NCBI RefSeq assembly: GCF_028640845.1
Contig: NC_080540.1
Location: 93,260,061-93,324,060 of the forward strand
Direction: 5' to 3'
DNA: 64,000 nucleotides
DNA from: Ahaetulla prasina
Taxonomy: Eukaryota > Chordata > Lepidosauria > Squamata > Colubridae
A program made the position numbers and the translations under genes. The notes under the pieces are model-generated. The model had not been told where the DNA came from, did no database searches, and was given only the letters and a program-made list of their open reading frames with translations. Positions 10,236 to 22,076 of the stretch are shown piece by piece (the stretch's first letter is position 1; each line of letters opens with the position of its first letter).

Positions 10236-10633
10236 AGTTATCACCATCTTGAATGAGACCACTGGCTGTTGTATCATCTGTTTTGTTTATTTCTTAAAAA
10301 CAAACCTGAACAGAATCAGCCTGACAAACCTGACTGATTTCATTTGTTTTCTGTCTTCATGGCTGGTCTACCACGTGCTGGTTTCCAGAGTATTTCTTGA
10401 TTGCTTGTTCTTTAGCCTTGATCTTAAAAGGCTTGTTTCTTATCATACATGTTATAGCTAGTTGACACCATTGCAGAATAGTGTCTATATTATTCCAGGT
10501 GGCTGATTTTGTTAACTTCTGATTCCTGCCTGAAAAGCTGAATAATTATTGTAGTTCAGTGATGGAAATGCATGCAGAACCACTCAGATGCAGGTCCTGT
10601 TCCTTCAGGAATGTCATGAAAAACCATTTAAGT

Positions 10634-10741
10634 CAGGGCTGTTCAACCTTGGCAACATTGTGGACTTCAACTCCCAGAATTCCTCAGCCAGCATGTGTTG
10701 AAGTTTACAGGTCTAAAAGTTGCCAAGGTTGGACACCCCTG
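10634..10741. mobile_element. Palindromic hAT MITE, perfect TSD
   Basis: It begins CAGGGCTGTTCAACCTTGGC and ends GCCAAGGTTGGACACCCCTG, with the family's TTCAACTCCCAGAATTCCTC arm. Octamers ATTTAAGT at 10626-10633 and 10742-10749 are identical. The right arm is shortened compared with the copy at 9293. Confidence 0.88.
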
Positions 10742-10749
10742 ATTTAAGT

Positions 10750-12104
10750 CGTAAACAGTTGAGTAGACAGTAGATATAGTCCAGGTTCTTAACTTGCTGT
10801 CAGTTTATTAGAAAACTATATACTGCATGGTAATGTATGATAAATATTAATAGAGCTGTCATGAAAAAGTGCCTAATTCTTGGCTTTGAAGAGGGTCCCG
10901 ACTTTCCATTTGATTTTTTAAAATTAATGTTGGCTTTTTGGTTCATTTTCAGTGGAAATTTGTAGGGCCATTTTTCATTTTTTCCCCAATGCTTTGAGCA
11001 TATAAATCCTTTGACTATGAGCAGTCATATGTGAACTCACAAAATAATAAATACTGGAGTGAAAAAGATTTAAGAAAATGAATGAGCTTTCAGTGGTAAT
11101 AGGCCTAATGTGTTTTATTATTTTAAATACATTACCAGCAGAGGCTATTAGTGCCTTAGGACCCATCTTTGGGCCGAGATGTTGAATTTTGATATTTACC
11201 ATGACATCTACAAAATAAATCCTTCATGTATCCATAAAATTGAATTTGCATTATGACAAAGTGAAATATTAGACCTTCAGAATCATTTAAGCAATGATTC
11301 CAAAAAGGTAGTAGATTATAGTATACACGGTGGACTATGAAGCAAATGTAAATGTATATATGAACGTACATTTGTAGAAACCTCCAGTTGATTTCAAAAG
11401 GAGGAGAACTGTTCTTGCAATTAGCCTTTGGTATTTGATTTACAAATAACACTTCTATGTTATTCTAATTGGTCATTTGTCCAACTTCTACTGCAAAGGT
11501 CTTGGTCAGCAGTAGAGTGCAACTCTGCATGCTTAAATAAGAGTGCCCATTGTCTCCCTTTCAGAATGAATTGTTACTTATTTGACACCAACAGATGGTT
11601 CCAAGTGACTAGCATCTGCAGAGCTTAGTAACAGAATGACAACATTGGTAATGATTGGTTTTGGCAACAGATGGCTTATAGACAGATTTCTGTGTAAACT
11701 GACAATGGTACATTTGAAATGAAGGCTCCAGTGAACCTGCACATTATTTCTATGATTACAGCATTGCTCGGATGTTGAAAAATTAAGTTATGCTTTAATG
11801 CCTTGTGTAATGTCTGAGATGAAAGGTTAAGAATGATTGATTTCATAATTATCAGTTTAACACATCTGTAGCATTTTCATATACACATTCCCTACCTCAA
11901 TTGTTGCGATGATTGTTTGAACATTTATTAGGTGGATAGAAAAGCAGTGTGCTTGCCTTTTAAAATAAATGAATTTGTCTTTCAGCTTTAAAAGCCTTGG
12001 ATAATAGAAATCTATCTCTTGTCAAAAGCTAAAACGTTGAAATGGACCATGTTAGGATGAATGACACATTGGAGACAATTTTGGAGCAGATATTCCAAAT
12101 ACAG
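10750..12104. other. Unique AT-rich intergenic DNA, no repeat recognised
   Basis: No gene or repeat family is visible over 1.35 kb. Being long and free of repeats, it is a candidate for conserved non-coding sequence, but nothing in one sequence alone can show that. Confidence 0.4.
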
Positions 12105-12106
12105 TA

Positions 12107-12440
12107 CAAGTAGGCCTTGCTTAATGACTAGTTGCCTAGTGACTGTTTGAAGTTATGGCAGAATCCAAAAAATTAAGACCTGACCTACCAGACCTGTGAA
12201 GCTGGCCTACCTTCACAGCCATTTGAAGTCTCCCAGGGTCATGTGACTACATTTTTTGCTTGAAACTAAAACTTTACTTCCAGTTTACAGCAAAAAATGC
12301 CAATTGTGAACAATGGCTTCATTTAATGACTATGATATTCACTTAATGACCACAGAATTTGTTTTTATGATTGTCAATTCACATTCACCACAAAAAAGTT
12401 GTAAAGTTGGGTAGGTCATGCAATGATCTGCTTAGCATGG
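12107..12440. mobile_element. Tc1/mariner-type MITE, right end lost
   Basis: It starts CAAGTAGGCCTTGCTTAATG after a TA dinucleotide (12105-12106). It shares family blocks such as a GGTCATGTGACTAC segment and repeated TTAATGAC motifs with the better preserved copies at 22077 and 51145. The other terminus is not found. Confidence 0.55.
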
Positions 12441-13695
12441 CTTAGGAATGTAATTCCAGGCTCAATTATAGTTATAAGATGAACAAAACGTGTAGACTGA
12501 AAAATTGGCTTGTTACTACAGCCCACTATCTTGGAGCCCCAATTTCATAGTCAAATATCAGAGCATCAGTGTGCATTTTCTCCAGTGAACTCATAGTCTC
12601 AATTTCCAAATGGCTGCAACTGCATTGTACACACCTCACAGGCCTGGGTTATTGCTACCTGGAAGAGTTAGGATTACACATGTATATTAGTTTGAATAGG
12701 TCACCCATGACTGGCATTGATTGATTGCTCTTGCCTTATTGTTCTTCATGACTGAAAACTGTTACAAGCCATTTTCAGCTTGTTTCTAAACTCTTTTCAT
12801 TGAGGTGTAATGATTTATGTGTAGTTTCCAAGGGATTAATCCATCTGATACCAGCTTGAAACTGAAACTGTAAAATACAGAAGTGAATTTCCACTGAGCA
12901 TTGTTCTCTCTTTTGTCAAACTGCACAAAATAATTGCCCACTTCAAGAAAGGGAAACATTAAAATCTCAAATTCCCTTAAACCAACCACTCATATAAATA
13001 TTGTTGGAAATGACAGGTTCTGTGGCCTTTGACTTCAAGGTTATATTTCTTGGAGAAGGCAATAACTATTGCTTTGTTGCAAGATGTATTGCTTGAAAAT
13101 CGTTCTGCTCAGTTTTCATTTTTGTTAAACTGCTACCATTTACAGTACTGGAGTCTCTAGTACAGCAGGAAAGTTGCATAGTAAACATGTATCAAAATGC
13201 TAAGCCTAGTTAATTTTCATAAAATATTCAATTCACAGTTTATTTTGGATCAGTTTGCAACACAAATCATCTTTTTATAGATGCAGAGAGCTTTTATAAT
13301 GATAGTGGAGGCTATTACAGCATCAGGTTTTCACAGTGCTCAAATTGTACAGTAAAAATGTCGTGTGTCTAACACTTGCTATAAAGACAACTGATTTATT
13401 CTTTTGCTTGTTTTGAAGAGAAAGTGAAATAAAGATCTTCTTTTTCTTCAACTGGATTTTTTTTTAAAATAAGGAATCTGATGTTTATTGGATAGAAATG
13501 ATTTTAAATGCAAAGAATGAGAGATGTCAAAACTGCACGTTCGGGACTGAAAAGAACAAAGGAATTTAATGAATGTAATCCAGAGATTGTAGGATCTTGG
13601 ATATGTATGGAATACATGCAAGTATTCTTCTGCATTTCAGGCACAAAAATGTTATTATGATAAAATATAGTTTTCAATAGAATTACTGAGTACCA
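12441..13695. other. Unique intergenic DNA
   Basis: No reading frame with support, no repeat family and no RNA gene are visible here. Confidence 0.4.
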
Positions 13696-13706
13696 TTAAT
13701 GTAATG

Positions 13707-13870
13707 TAACAGCATTCCATGTGCCTTTGGCGTTGAGTCATGCCAGCCACATGACCACGGAGACATCTTCGGACAGCGCTGGCTCTTCGGCTTTGAAACG
13801 GAGATGAGCACCGCCCCCTAGAGTCGGCAACGACTAGCACGTATGTGCGAGGGGAACCTTTACCTTTACC
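13707..13870 (+). mobile_element. 5'-truncated Sauria SINE with 11-bp TSD
   Basis: The sequence holds the Sauria SINE 3' half: TTGGCGTTGAGTCATGCCAG, TTCGGACAGCGCTGGCTCTT, AGAGTCGGCAACGACTAGCA and the terminal CCTTTACCTTTACC. The tRNA-like head is missing. An identical 11-mer, TTAATGTAATG, lies at 13696-13706 and 13871-13881, so this was a target-primed insertion that arrived already truncated. Confidence 0.92.
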
Positions 13871-13889
13871 TTAATGTAATGGTACTAGA

Positions 13890-14740
13890 TGGGACCATGA
13901 CCACAGGGTGGATATAGGAACCTAGTCCTAAATCTCTCCAGTTGCCTTTAATTTTTTATAGAAAAATACTATTTCAATAATTGTATGGAAGACTTACAAA
14001 CACCAAGTAACTCCGTATCCCTGTCCTTCATGTGCTCCCCTTGTGTTATGTTAGCTATAAATATGACAATAGATTGGGATTATTGTTTTCCCAGTCTAAG
14101 GTATCTGCAGCAGATTTTTATCTTCCCCTTGAATTTTATTTCAACATTTTGGTATCGTTCAGGATAAATTAATTTTAACATACATGTAATTGCATTAAAA
14201 CTGGTAAGTAACAAGGAAGGGCATATTAAAATAGGCATGAAGGGGCTTACCTGGTATATCAGACCCTGTTAATAATGTCATAATGCAAAAATAAAATGCT
14301 AATGCCAAGGAATAGCAGCTGTGCACCTTATATTCTTTCTGGCAGAAGCAATCTGTTTTAATGCCTGTACAGCAAGAATAATTATAGCAAGGATATTACA
14401 GAAATAGTAGACTCTTCTGTAATATTACATTAGGTAGCCAAAGATAACTATCTTTTTGGTTCTGATTGAATGAACATGTGACAGAGTCCCAATCAAGTCA
14501 TAAAACTGTAGCCAATCTTTGTTGGAAAATTATTGTGGGTAATTTTCAGTTCAGTTTGTGTCTCACATAATCCCAGCCAATTCAGATAACAGAGAGCTTA
14601 CACATTACTTAGTTCAGCCTACAAAAAAAAGTTTATTGTTTATTTATTAATCATCAGCAAACATAAAACATAATCAATGTGACAAAAAGCAGGAAAAAGT
14701 ATGGGGAGAAAGAAATGAAACCTAGGAAAGAATCTATCAA
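13890..14740. other. Unique intergenic DNA
   Basis: AT-rich, with no recognisable gene or repeat. Confidence 0.4.
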
Positions 14741-14785
14741 TCATCTGTCTGTCTCTGTCTCTGTCTATCTATCATGTACTGTATC

Positions 14786-14983
14786 CAGGGGCAGGTTTCA
14801 AAACCTGTCGCTACTGGTTTGCTCGTGGGTGTGCATGCGTTCTTGTGTGATGCTTCTGTGCATGCGCTCGCACGTGATGCTTCTGTTCATGTGCAGAAGC
14901 ATCCAGGCAGGTGAGCGGAGTCTTCCACCACTGCCGCTATTAGTTCTCCAGATCCGGGACGAACCGGTGGCAACTCACCACTG
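14786..14983. mobile_element. hAT MITE inserted in a TCTA repeat region
   Basis: Left end CAGGGGCAGGTTTCAAAACC; right end reversed CAGTGGTGAGTTGCCACCGG. An ACCGGT motif sits inside the right end. Its interior has repeated GTGATGCTTCTGTGCATGCG-type units. The flanks are low-complexity TATC sequence, and I could not confirm an 8-bp duplication. Confidence 0.6.
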
Positions 14984-14989
14984 ATTATC

Positions 14990-15065
14990 TATCATCTATG
15001 TATCTATTATTTCTATCTATTGCATCTATCTATCATATCTATTGTATCTATCATATCCATCCATC

Positions 15066-15133
<68 letters not shown>

Positions 15134-15174
15134 CATCATTATTATTTAGCCTCCTCCTCCTCCTCCTCCTCCTC
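14990..15174. repeat. (TCTA)n and (TCC)n microsatellites
   Basis: Imperfect TCTA repeats begin near 14990 and become perfect from about 15066 to 15133. A (CTC)n run follows at 15150-15174. Related TCTG/TCTA units precede the hAT at 14745-14772. Confidence 0.95.
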
Positions 15175-15229
15175 TATTTATTCCTATCACAGAATTTTCC
15201 AGAGTCAAGAGAAATGAGATTGTAGGCAT

Positions 15230-17320
15230 GGAGACTTCCAAAAGGAGAGGTTGTTGATCATTGCAGCTTTAATCCTGTTATGCACATAATGACATAGAAT
15301 AGATTTGGATGATGTATCCAACACCCTTGATAGCAATGGAGAAATGAACAAAGATTTTCTGGCAAGCAGTTCTGATTTAGGTCTTTACTCTCAACAACAG
15401 TTTAACATATGACTTCAATTGTGAATAATAAAACTGGTGATTTTCAGTTGGTGGTGCCTAACAACCATCAAAGACTATGTTAGGACTATTATATTAAAGA
15501 GCAACATGAGATTATCCTTGTAACTGTAGCAAAGGTCCATAGAGTGCCATAAAATCAAATCCAGCCTGTGACTGATATGAGGATGAGGAAATGTGCTGCA
15601 TTTTTCTGTTGATGCAGAAAACTGCTGGATTGATAATGCCTACATGGAACGGTGTTTCTAATATAATGGTACTTCCAAATTCACGACTATTTGGGGAAAT
15701 TGCCTTTCTGCCCAACGCATGGAGACTTTCCAAGACGAATTTGACCAATGGTTTTTAGTTTTCTAAGCACACTTTACTACAAATAAAATGTTTGATCTCA
15801 GTGGTGGTGACATTTGAATAAATATGCATGGGACTGGGCTGCTAGCTGGGCACGGTAACCCATAAGGAGCTTGATAAATGTCATAGCTTGTCAGTTTGTT
15901 GGGAACTGCCAAAAAATCCAGGACAGGCACTGTATGGATCCCAGTGCATTGTTAACAATGCCTGCTGTGATGCGACTAAACTGAAGTATTGATTTTATTT
16001 AGCTATTTAACTCTCATCCATCATTTTCAAAAGCAAAATGACTTGATTAAACTATTAAGCTATCCTATCCATTCTTTAATTCCTTATAGTCCTAATAATA
16101 ATGGTTTTTCTTGGACTTTTAAATTTTACATGGACTCTTGACGCTATTTTGTTTTGCCTCATTGACTTGGGCTCTCCTCTCCCCCTTGAATATTTCAGGT
16201 CCATGATAGAGCAGCTGCTACTGTTTCCTTTTATGTTTTCCTAATCAGCGCAGACAATGGGATTCCATATGTGAAGTCAAACAAGTTGATCTTCTTTGTT
16301 TACAGGAGTTATACTGCATTGCACCAGAAATAATAATCCAAAATTTAGAGTGGGTAGTACACACCTTTACCTGAAAATCAATGGATTATCTGCTTAAATT
16401 TCAGCCAAAGTTCCATACATTTTGTCCACAGAAAATGAATGCTGTTGAATTGGAACGCAATAAAAATAGTAAACTTTATGTGACACAGATCAGGGAGGAT
16501 GAAATTACAGCAGCCAGTAACCAAGTGAAATTTGTACCATAAATTTGGAGTTAAAAGCATTTTTATTTCATTTGACTAAAGTCACCAACACCCATGAAAG
16601 TGGAAATCACGAGAATACAAACTTTACAGCAGTTGAGATGACAGGCCAGGAACCAGTCTGCAAAGTGGTAAAAAAAAAATCCTATATTGGGTCTGTTGCT
16701 AAGACAATAAAAAAAAAGAAAACATTTAATTATAGTTTAGTTAGAACCTGTGGTCCTCATTTGTACACTACTACCACTAACAAAATATGGACTAGATTTC
16801 TCCGCCCCCCACATCATGGCTTGTTACAAGTAATACAAAACCATGAAATGGACTTCTACACTTTATGACTATATCAGAAAGAATGGTTTTAGGTCAGGCC
16901 ACTACTAATATTGTAATTTTTTGTACTTACAGAACCGCAACTGTTTTGCACAGGAATATTTGGCTCTGTAATGTTTAATACTTTTAATACACCATTCTCA
17001 TCTTATTAGTGGGCCTGCCTTTGAGAGAATTGGATCTGAAAAGAGCAAGCTGCTTGATTCCTGTTTTTGTAGGGTAAAATACGCCTATTTGGTTTGTAAG
17101 TATTACTTCAAGGGCAGTGAATGCTTTCTCATGCATTTTTCTTCTAGACAGAGAAAGCTAGTGTGTTACAAAGAAGGCTCGACTAGTACCTAGTCTGTAC
17201 TCAGGAACGAATGTATTTTCATGTAGGCAAATATTCTATAAGGTAAGTTTCCACCTTTGCAATTAGAAATTAGACTTTGTTCCTAGTACTTCTAACCTTT
17301 AATACTTTAGAAAGAACTGA
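15230..17320. other. Unique intergenic DNA, 2.1 kb
   Basis: No gene, RNA or repeat family recognised. Short open frames here have no protein-family features. Confidence 0.4.
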
Positions 17321-17324
17321 AAGA

Positions 17325-17977
17325 ACATCCAACAGCCATCTCTCCTATTACTCCTACCCTCTGGAACATTTTGCCCCCCCCCTGTGAAGTTGACCCCAAC
17401 CTTCTTATCAGTGGTGGGATTGAAATAATTTAACAACCGGTTCTCTGCTCTAATGACCGACTGGGTGGGCAAGGGGGTGTAACAGGCAGCACTTGGCCTC
17501 CTGCAGCTCCCTCGGAGCAAAAATGGGATGTGTGGGGGGATGCGCAGCAACCTGCCCCCCGTTTTGTGCCTACTAGACCTCCGTGCAGCTTCCTGGGAGC
17601 AAAAATAGGGTGCGTGGGGACTCCTGGAAGGGGAGGGGTGGGGCCAGCCAGCAATTTAACTACTGGTTCACCCAAACCGGCCTGAACCAGCTGAATGCCA
17701 CCACTGCCTCTTATCCTTTCCTAAGGGCATAAAGACATGACTCTGCCAGTTGGCTCAGGACTCCAATGGGGGAATGGCAGAGTGGAGGTGGCTGATCTAG
17801 TAATAACCTCCCCCATTCTGCCCCGCTTGTCCTTAGATTTTAAACTTTGCTTTTTAATTTATTAACATTTTAATGTACATGTATAGACACATTTTTATGA
17901 CAGTCAGCCGCCCAGAGTTACCCTATGGTAAGATGGGCTGCCAATAAATTTAATAAATGATTAAATAAATTTGTCAT
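17325..17977 (+). pseudogene. L2/CR1-group LINE 3' end, split by a hAT
   Basis: At 17354-17375 the sequence encodes TLWNILPPP, the start of the ORF2 C-terminal block of L2/CR1-group LINEs. The block resumes after the hAT with a segment resembling SFPKGIKT near 17712-17735. The 3' UTR ends near 17910-17977 with CCGCCCAGAGTTACC, GATGGGCTGCCAATAAATTT and an AATAAATGATTAAATAAA tail. Confidence 0.6.
17409..17706. mobile_element. hAT MITE with CAGTGGTGGGATT ends, nested in a LINE
   Basis: Left end CAGTGGTGGGATTGAAATAA, followed by AACAACCGGTTCTCTGC. The right end reversed begins CAGTGGTGGCATTCAGCTGG and includes a TGGTTCACCCAAACCGG segment. Flanking octamers CTTCTTAT (17401-17408) and CCTCTTAT (17707-17714) match at seven positions. 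It is closely related to the element at 62930-63299. Confidence 0.85.
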
Positions 17978-17979
17978 GC

Positions 17980-18575
17980 AGAGACTATATAGAATAACAC
18001 ATTGAGAATAACCATGTGTTAGCTCTACACCAATATTTTCACTACCAGTGATTCTTTCTCCAACGTTTCTCTATTAACTGAATATCCTTACAACCTTTCC
18101 TGGCATTTCCTGTGATTGAGAACCATTCATTTGACAAAGACTACACATTTTCAGATATTCTGCTAAATCCTGCGAAAATTGTATTGAGCTCCTTTGAAGA
18201 ATTTTAAGTTAGCAACATGAAAACTAAGAACCTCAGTTGCAATAAGAGTTGTTTCTATTCAGTACGGTTATCATTATGCAATGAAAATAAACAGCTCCAG
18301 TTTCAACCTCACAAGCATAATATGGGGAATGATAGGAATACTTTCTAAGTTCAGTTTTAAATTATGGCTGATTAATAAAAATATCAATTTCACTTAATAT
18401 TACATGGAACTCATCAATATTGTCCTTTATTTTCTCTTATATTAATTTGATGTTGGATCCCTTGGTCTGTCCTCATCAAGCAATTGAAGAACTTTCAATT
18501 AAAGTGGCTAGAGTTAAACACAATCTATTATATGCCAATGATATGTTGTTTTATGATACTCATAAATACTCTAAA
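17980..18575. other. Unique intergenic DNA
   Basis: Nothing recognised. Confidence 0.4.
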
Positions 18576-18580
18576 CGTTG

Positions 18581-18960
18581 AGAGAGCCTGTTTGATATAG
18601 TGGTTAAGGCATAAGGCTAGAAACTGGGAGACTGTGAGTTCTAGTCCTGTCTTACGCTCAAAGTCAGCTGGGTGACCTTGTGCAGTCACTTTCTCTCAGC
18701 CCTAAGAAGGAGGCAATGGCAAACCACTTATAAAAAACCTTGCCAAGAAAACTTCAGGAAGTCATCCAGAAAGTCTCCAGGAGACAACACTGATTCAAAG
18801 GTACACCTCCCCCTCAAAAAACCTCTTACAGGTACAGTACTAAAATATGATAAACTATTAAGCTATTCAATTTACTTAAAGGCCAAGTTATGGACAGGTT
18901 ATCATGGAGAAAATCTATGTAGCTGCTAAAAGTTGAGTATGACTTGATGGCATACTCCTA
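18581..18960 (+). mobile_element. tRNA-derived SINE, old copy
   Basis: A Pol III A-box-like ATATAGTGGTTAAGGC (18595-18610) and a B-box-like GAGTTCTAGTCC (18637-18648) form the tRNA-like head. They are followed by AGCTGGGTGACCTTGTGCAG, GGAGGCAATGGCAAACCACT and, near the end, GTATGACTTGATGGCATACT. Ends of that last form are shared with RTE/BovB-mobilised SINEs. It is one copy of a family distinct from the Sauria SINE. Confidence 0.6.
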
Positions 18961-19077
18961 TTAGTATGCCATCATTATACACCTATACTAATGTCATCCT
19001 ATCACTCCTATCCATTATTGGAATAGGATAATCCTAATAATCACAAACATGCCTTATTAAACTTAAACTCTATGTTA

Positions 19078-19125
19078 GTGATGAAGATCTCCAAGGCCCC
19101 TTCCAACTCTGTTATATCATATTTC
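19078..19125 (+). repeat. CR1 3'-terminal fragment
   Basis: Carries GAAGATCTCCAAGGCCCCTT then CCAACTCTGTTAT, the conserved CR1 terminus seen in longer form at 25160-25200 and 35250-35280. Confidence 0.65.
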
Positions 19126-19248
19126 TTGCTGTAGTAGAGGAAATAAGGAGGAAGTTGAATTAGAGGGATAGATCTGTTGAGATTTTTCCTTTAATGGAGG
19201 GTTTAGACAAATGTTTGGATTGCTGGGAAACACTCTATTCAATGAAAA

Positions 19249-19531
19249 GTGAGCTCTCTCTCCTTCCCTTCGTCCCTCCCTCCTTCCCTCCCTCCCTTTC
19301 TCTCTCTCCTTCCCTCCCTCTCTTTCCTTCCCTCCCTCCCTTTCCTTTCCTCCCTCCCTCTCCTTCCATCCCTCTCTCTCTCCTTCTCTCCTTCTCTCCA
19401 TCCCTCCTTCTCTCCTTCCCTTCCTTCTTCCCTTCCTCTCCCTCCCACCCTCCATCTCTCTCTTTCCTTCCTTTCTCCCTCCCTCCCTCCCCCTCCTTCC
19501 CTCCCTCCCCCTTTTTCTCCCTCTCTCTCCA
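19249..19531. repeat. Long polypyrimidine (CCCTT/CTCT) tract
   Basis: About 280 bp of nearly pure C and T on the plus strand (G and A on the minus). Open frames on both strands are composition artefacts. The strand asymmetry could allow triplex or non-B structure. Confidence 0.95.
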
Positions 19532-19559
19532 CTGAGATTTGTCTTTGTTATGTCAAGCT

Positions 19560-20655
19560 ATGCTAAGAACTTATTCTTCTGAGAAGTGATACCATTGCCT
19601 ACTTTTACAACTTGCATGCATAGTACTTTGTGCATTAAGGAACACATGGAAAACTTGCTAGACCTTATGTGAATGGATAAATAGAGAAAGAGAGTGTAGT
19701 CAAAAGAAAAAAAAAAGACTCATTGTGACCGAACTCATCAATGTGAGCTACTTTTAAAGCAGCCTAATTTACATAGCCTTAAAACCACTGTATTTTATTT
19801 TAACAATGATAATTAGTGAGGAATTACAGGCAACAGAATTGCTTGGCTCCTTTGAAGTCATGGGGATAAGATAAAAACTTTCATAACTTTCATAGTATTT
19901 CATATATTCCTTCCTAAGCAGTATGGAAGAAGAATCAAATACTCATAAAAATTCAGCAAATGCTACTTTGTGGTTAAGACTGGAATTGATGTTGAGTGGA
20001 TCATACTTTGAAAACTACAAACATTGGTCTGATGCTCTACAATTTTGGCTCTAATAAGTTGAGCAAAGGAAGCATTTCCTTATTCTGGAAGTTACTGTTT
20101 CTCTGGAGCCTAGAAGGTTATGTAAATCAAATGCTGTCAGGAATAGAAATTACTTCAAGACTCCAAAAATTTAAGAGAATTCTAAGAATCAAGAAAATCA
20201 GCATTCATCATTATTAAGCCAACTCCTTTTCCACTGCTATAGACACTGAGTGGGATTTGCTTTGTTATAATATCTTTTAGTCACATTTACATGAGATATT
20301 GCTATAAAGCGTAAAAATATCTTCAAGCTCTTGATGCAAATGAAATTTTTATCAGGGAAATCACACCCCATCGGCACATTTTTCACCATTAGGATTGTAA
20401 TAAGATGCTACTGTTCACACTTTCTTAATTAATTTCACCTTTTCAGATCTTCAAGTGAACTTATCAGCTAAATAGGTTTTGTTAAACAGATAAAATACTC
20501 CATATATTATTTGACTCTATGTGTTTCCACTTATTACCTAGCCTGCCTCATCTCAGTTGTTTAGTTGTAAAGAATTTGCTGTATTGCTTCAAGCACTATA
20601 CATTTATTTCTGTTACCTTCAAATACTGTTGGAGACAGTAACTTTATTGGGTTGA
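19560..20655. other. Unique intergenic DNA
   Basis: No gene or repeat recognised. The 20260-20620 section is repeat-free and of moderate complexity. Confidence 0.4.
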
Positions 20656-20660
20656 ATTTT

Positions 20661-21116
20661 TATTTTTTATTTAATTTATTTTGTCAATCATGTATAAGAT
20701 AACAGGTAAAAGTACAAACGTAATTTGGATACATGAAAAGAGTAAGTAAAAAGGAATATTAGGACAGGGACGGTAGGCACACAGGTGCACTTATGCACGC
20801 CCCTTACAGACCTCTTAGAAATGGGGTGAGGTCAACAGTAGACAGTTTAAGCTTAAAGTTTTGGGGTTTGGGGAAGAACCACAGAGTTCATTCCAGGCAT
20901 TGACCATTCTGTTGCTGAAGTCATATTTTCTGCAATCAAGTTTGGAGTGGTTTACCTTGAGTTTGTATTTATTATTTGCTCGTGTATTGTTGTGGTTAAA
21001 GCTGAAGTAGTCATTGAGGTAGGACATTGTGGTAGATAATTTTATGTACTATGCTTAGGTAGACTGAAGTCGGCGTAGTTTTAAGTTGTCTAAGCCCAAA
21101 TGGATATGAACTAAAC
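20661..21116 (-). pseudogene. CR1-like LINE, ORF2 C-terminus and 3' UTR
   Basis: On the minus strand 20850-21027 encodes the end of ORF2: NNKYKLKVNHSKLD, then CRKYDFSNRMVNAWNELC. This is the RKY-x-F-x-x-R-V-V-N-x-WN-x-L block typical of CR1-type proteins. It is followed by the 3' UTR and a TTGACAAAATAAATT-type end. It is 5'-truncated. Confidence 0.75.
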
Positions 21117-21126
21117 TTTGATCAAG

Positions 21127-21488
21127 CAAGCTAAGGGTAAAGGTTCCCCTCACACATATGTGCTAGTCGTTGCCGACTCTAGGGGGCGGTGCTCATCTCT
21201 GTTTCAAAGCCGAAGAGCCAGCGCTGTCCGAAAGCGTCTCCGTGGTCATGTGGCCGGCATGACTCAACACCAAAGGCACACAGAACGCTGTTACCTTCCC
21301 ACCAAAGGTGGTCCCTATTTTTTCTACTTGCATTTTTACGTGCTTTTGAAACTGCTAGGTTGGCAGAAGCTGGGACAAGTAATGGGAGCTCACCCCGTTA
21401 CACGGCAGCACTAGGGATTCGAACCGCTGAGCTGCCGACCTTTCAATCGACAAGCTCAATGTCCTAGCCCCTGAGCCACTGCATCCAC
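21127..21488 (-). mobile_element. Full-length Sauria SINE with 9-bp TSD
   Basis: On the minus strand the element opens with a tRNA-like head: an A-box-like region in AGTGGCTCAGGGGCTAGGAC and the B box GGTTCGAATCC (21417-21427 in plus coordinates). A middle block AAGTAGAAAAAATAGGGACC follows. The 3' domain ends AGAGTCGGCAACGACTAGCA and AGGGGAACCTTTACCCTTA. The Sauria family is restricted to squamates and depends on BovB for movement. TTGATCAAG flanks it at 21118-21126 and 21489-21497. Few substitutions suggest a moderately young copy. Confidence 0.92.
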
Positions 21489-21856
21489 TTGATCAAGTAG
21501 TGGTAAGTAAAAAGCCATGGGTCAGCTTTCATTACACAAGGATGAGCATCTTTCAATTTTGTTTTTTTTTCTTTTGAAGTTAAAGTTTTTGGAAAAATCT
21601 TTGCCCTAAAAGAGTGGTAATTTGTCCAGGCTTTTCTTTTTTCAACAGATTTTGTTTTATTCTAAAGCTCAAATCAGAGTGGTTTTACATACATAAAAAG
21701 AGAAGAACCATGGTCGTGCACTCTTTTAGTCATGGTGGCTAAAAAGTGTTAAGATTAAATATTCATAGACATAGACTCTTGTTACATTCTTGAGCCTTCA
21801 TTTAGATGCTTGACAATCTTTTCTTCTGAATTATTTTTTTCACAAAGAGAGCTGAA

Positions 21857-22062
21857 ATAGCAATAGCACTTAGACTTAAGTGGTTTACAGAGTCAGCATA
21901 TTGTCCCCAACAATCTGGGTCCTCATTTTACCAACCTTGGAAGGATGGAAAGCTGAGTCAACCTTGAGCCAGTGAGACTCGAACTGCTGAACTGCTGGTA
22001 GTCATCAGTCAGCAGATGTAGCTTGCAGTACTGCATTCTAACCACTGCACCACCACGGCTCT
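21857..22062 (-). mobile_element. MIR/CORE-like tRNA SINE, internally deleted
   Basis: On the minus strand: AGAGCCGTGGTGGTGCAGTG (head with A box), CAGTTCGAGTCTCAC (B box), GTTGACTCAGC, AAAATGAGGACCCAGATTGT, then CTCTGTAAACCAC directly joined to TTAAGTCTAAGTGCTATTGC. About 30 bp present in the copy at 44330 are missing at that junction. Confidence 0.8.
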
Positions 22063-22076
22063 AATATTATCTTGCA

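Noticed and set aside
19194..19566. Long Pro/Ser/Leu-rich and Glu/Arg/Gly-rich open frames on both strands
   Set aside because: They are read-through of a polypyrimidine tract; composition alone keeps the frames open.
21400..21488. tRNA gene
   Set aside because: The A- and B-box-like sequence belongs to the Sauria SINE head; no tRNA cloverleaf with anticodon stem is intact. The same holds for the heads at 18581, 44330 and 61186.
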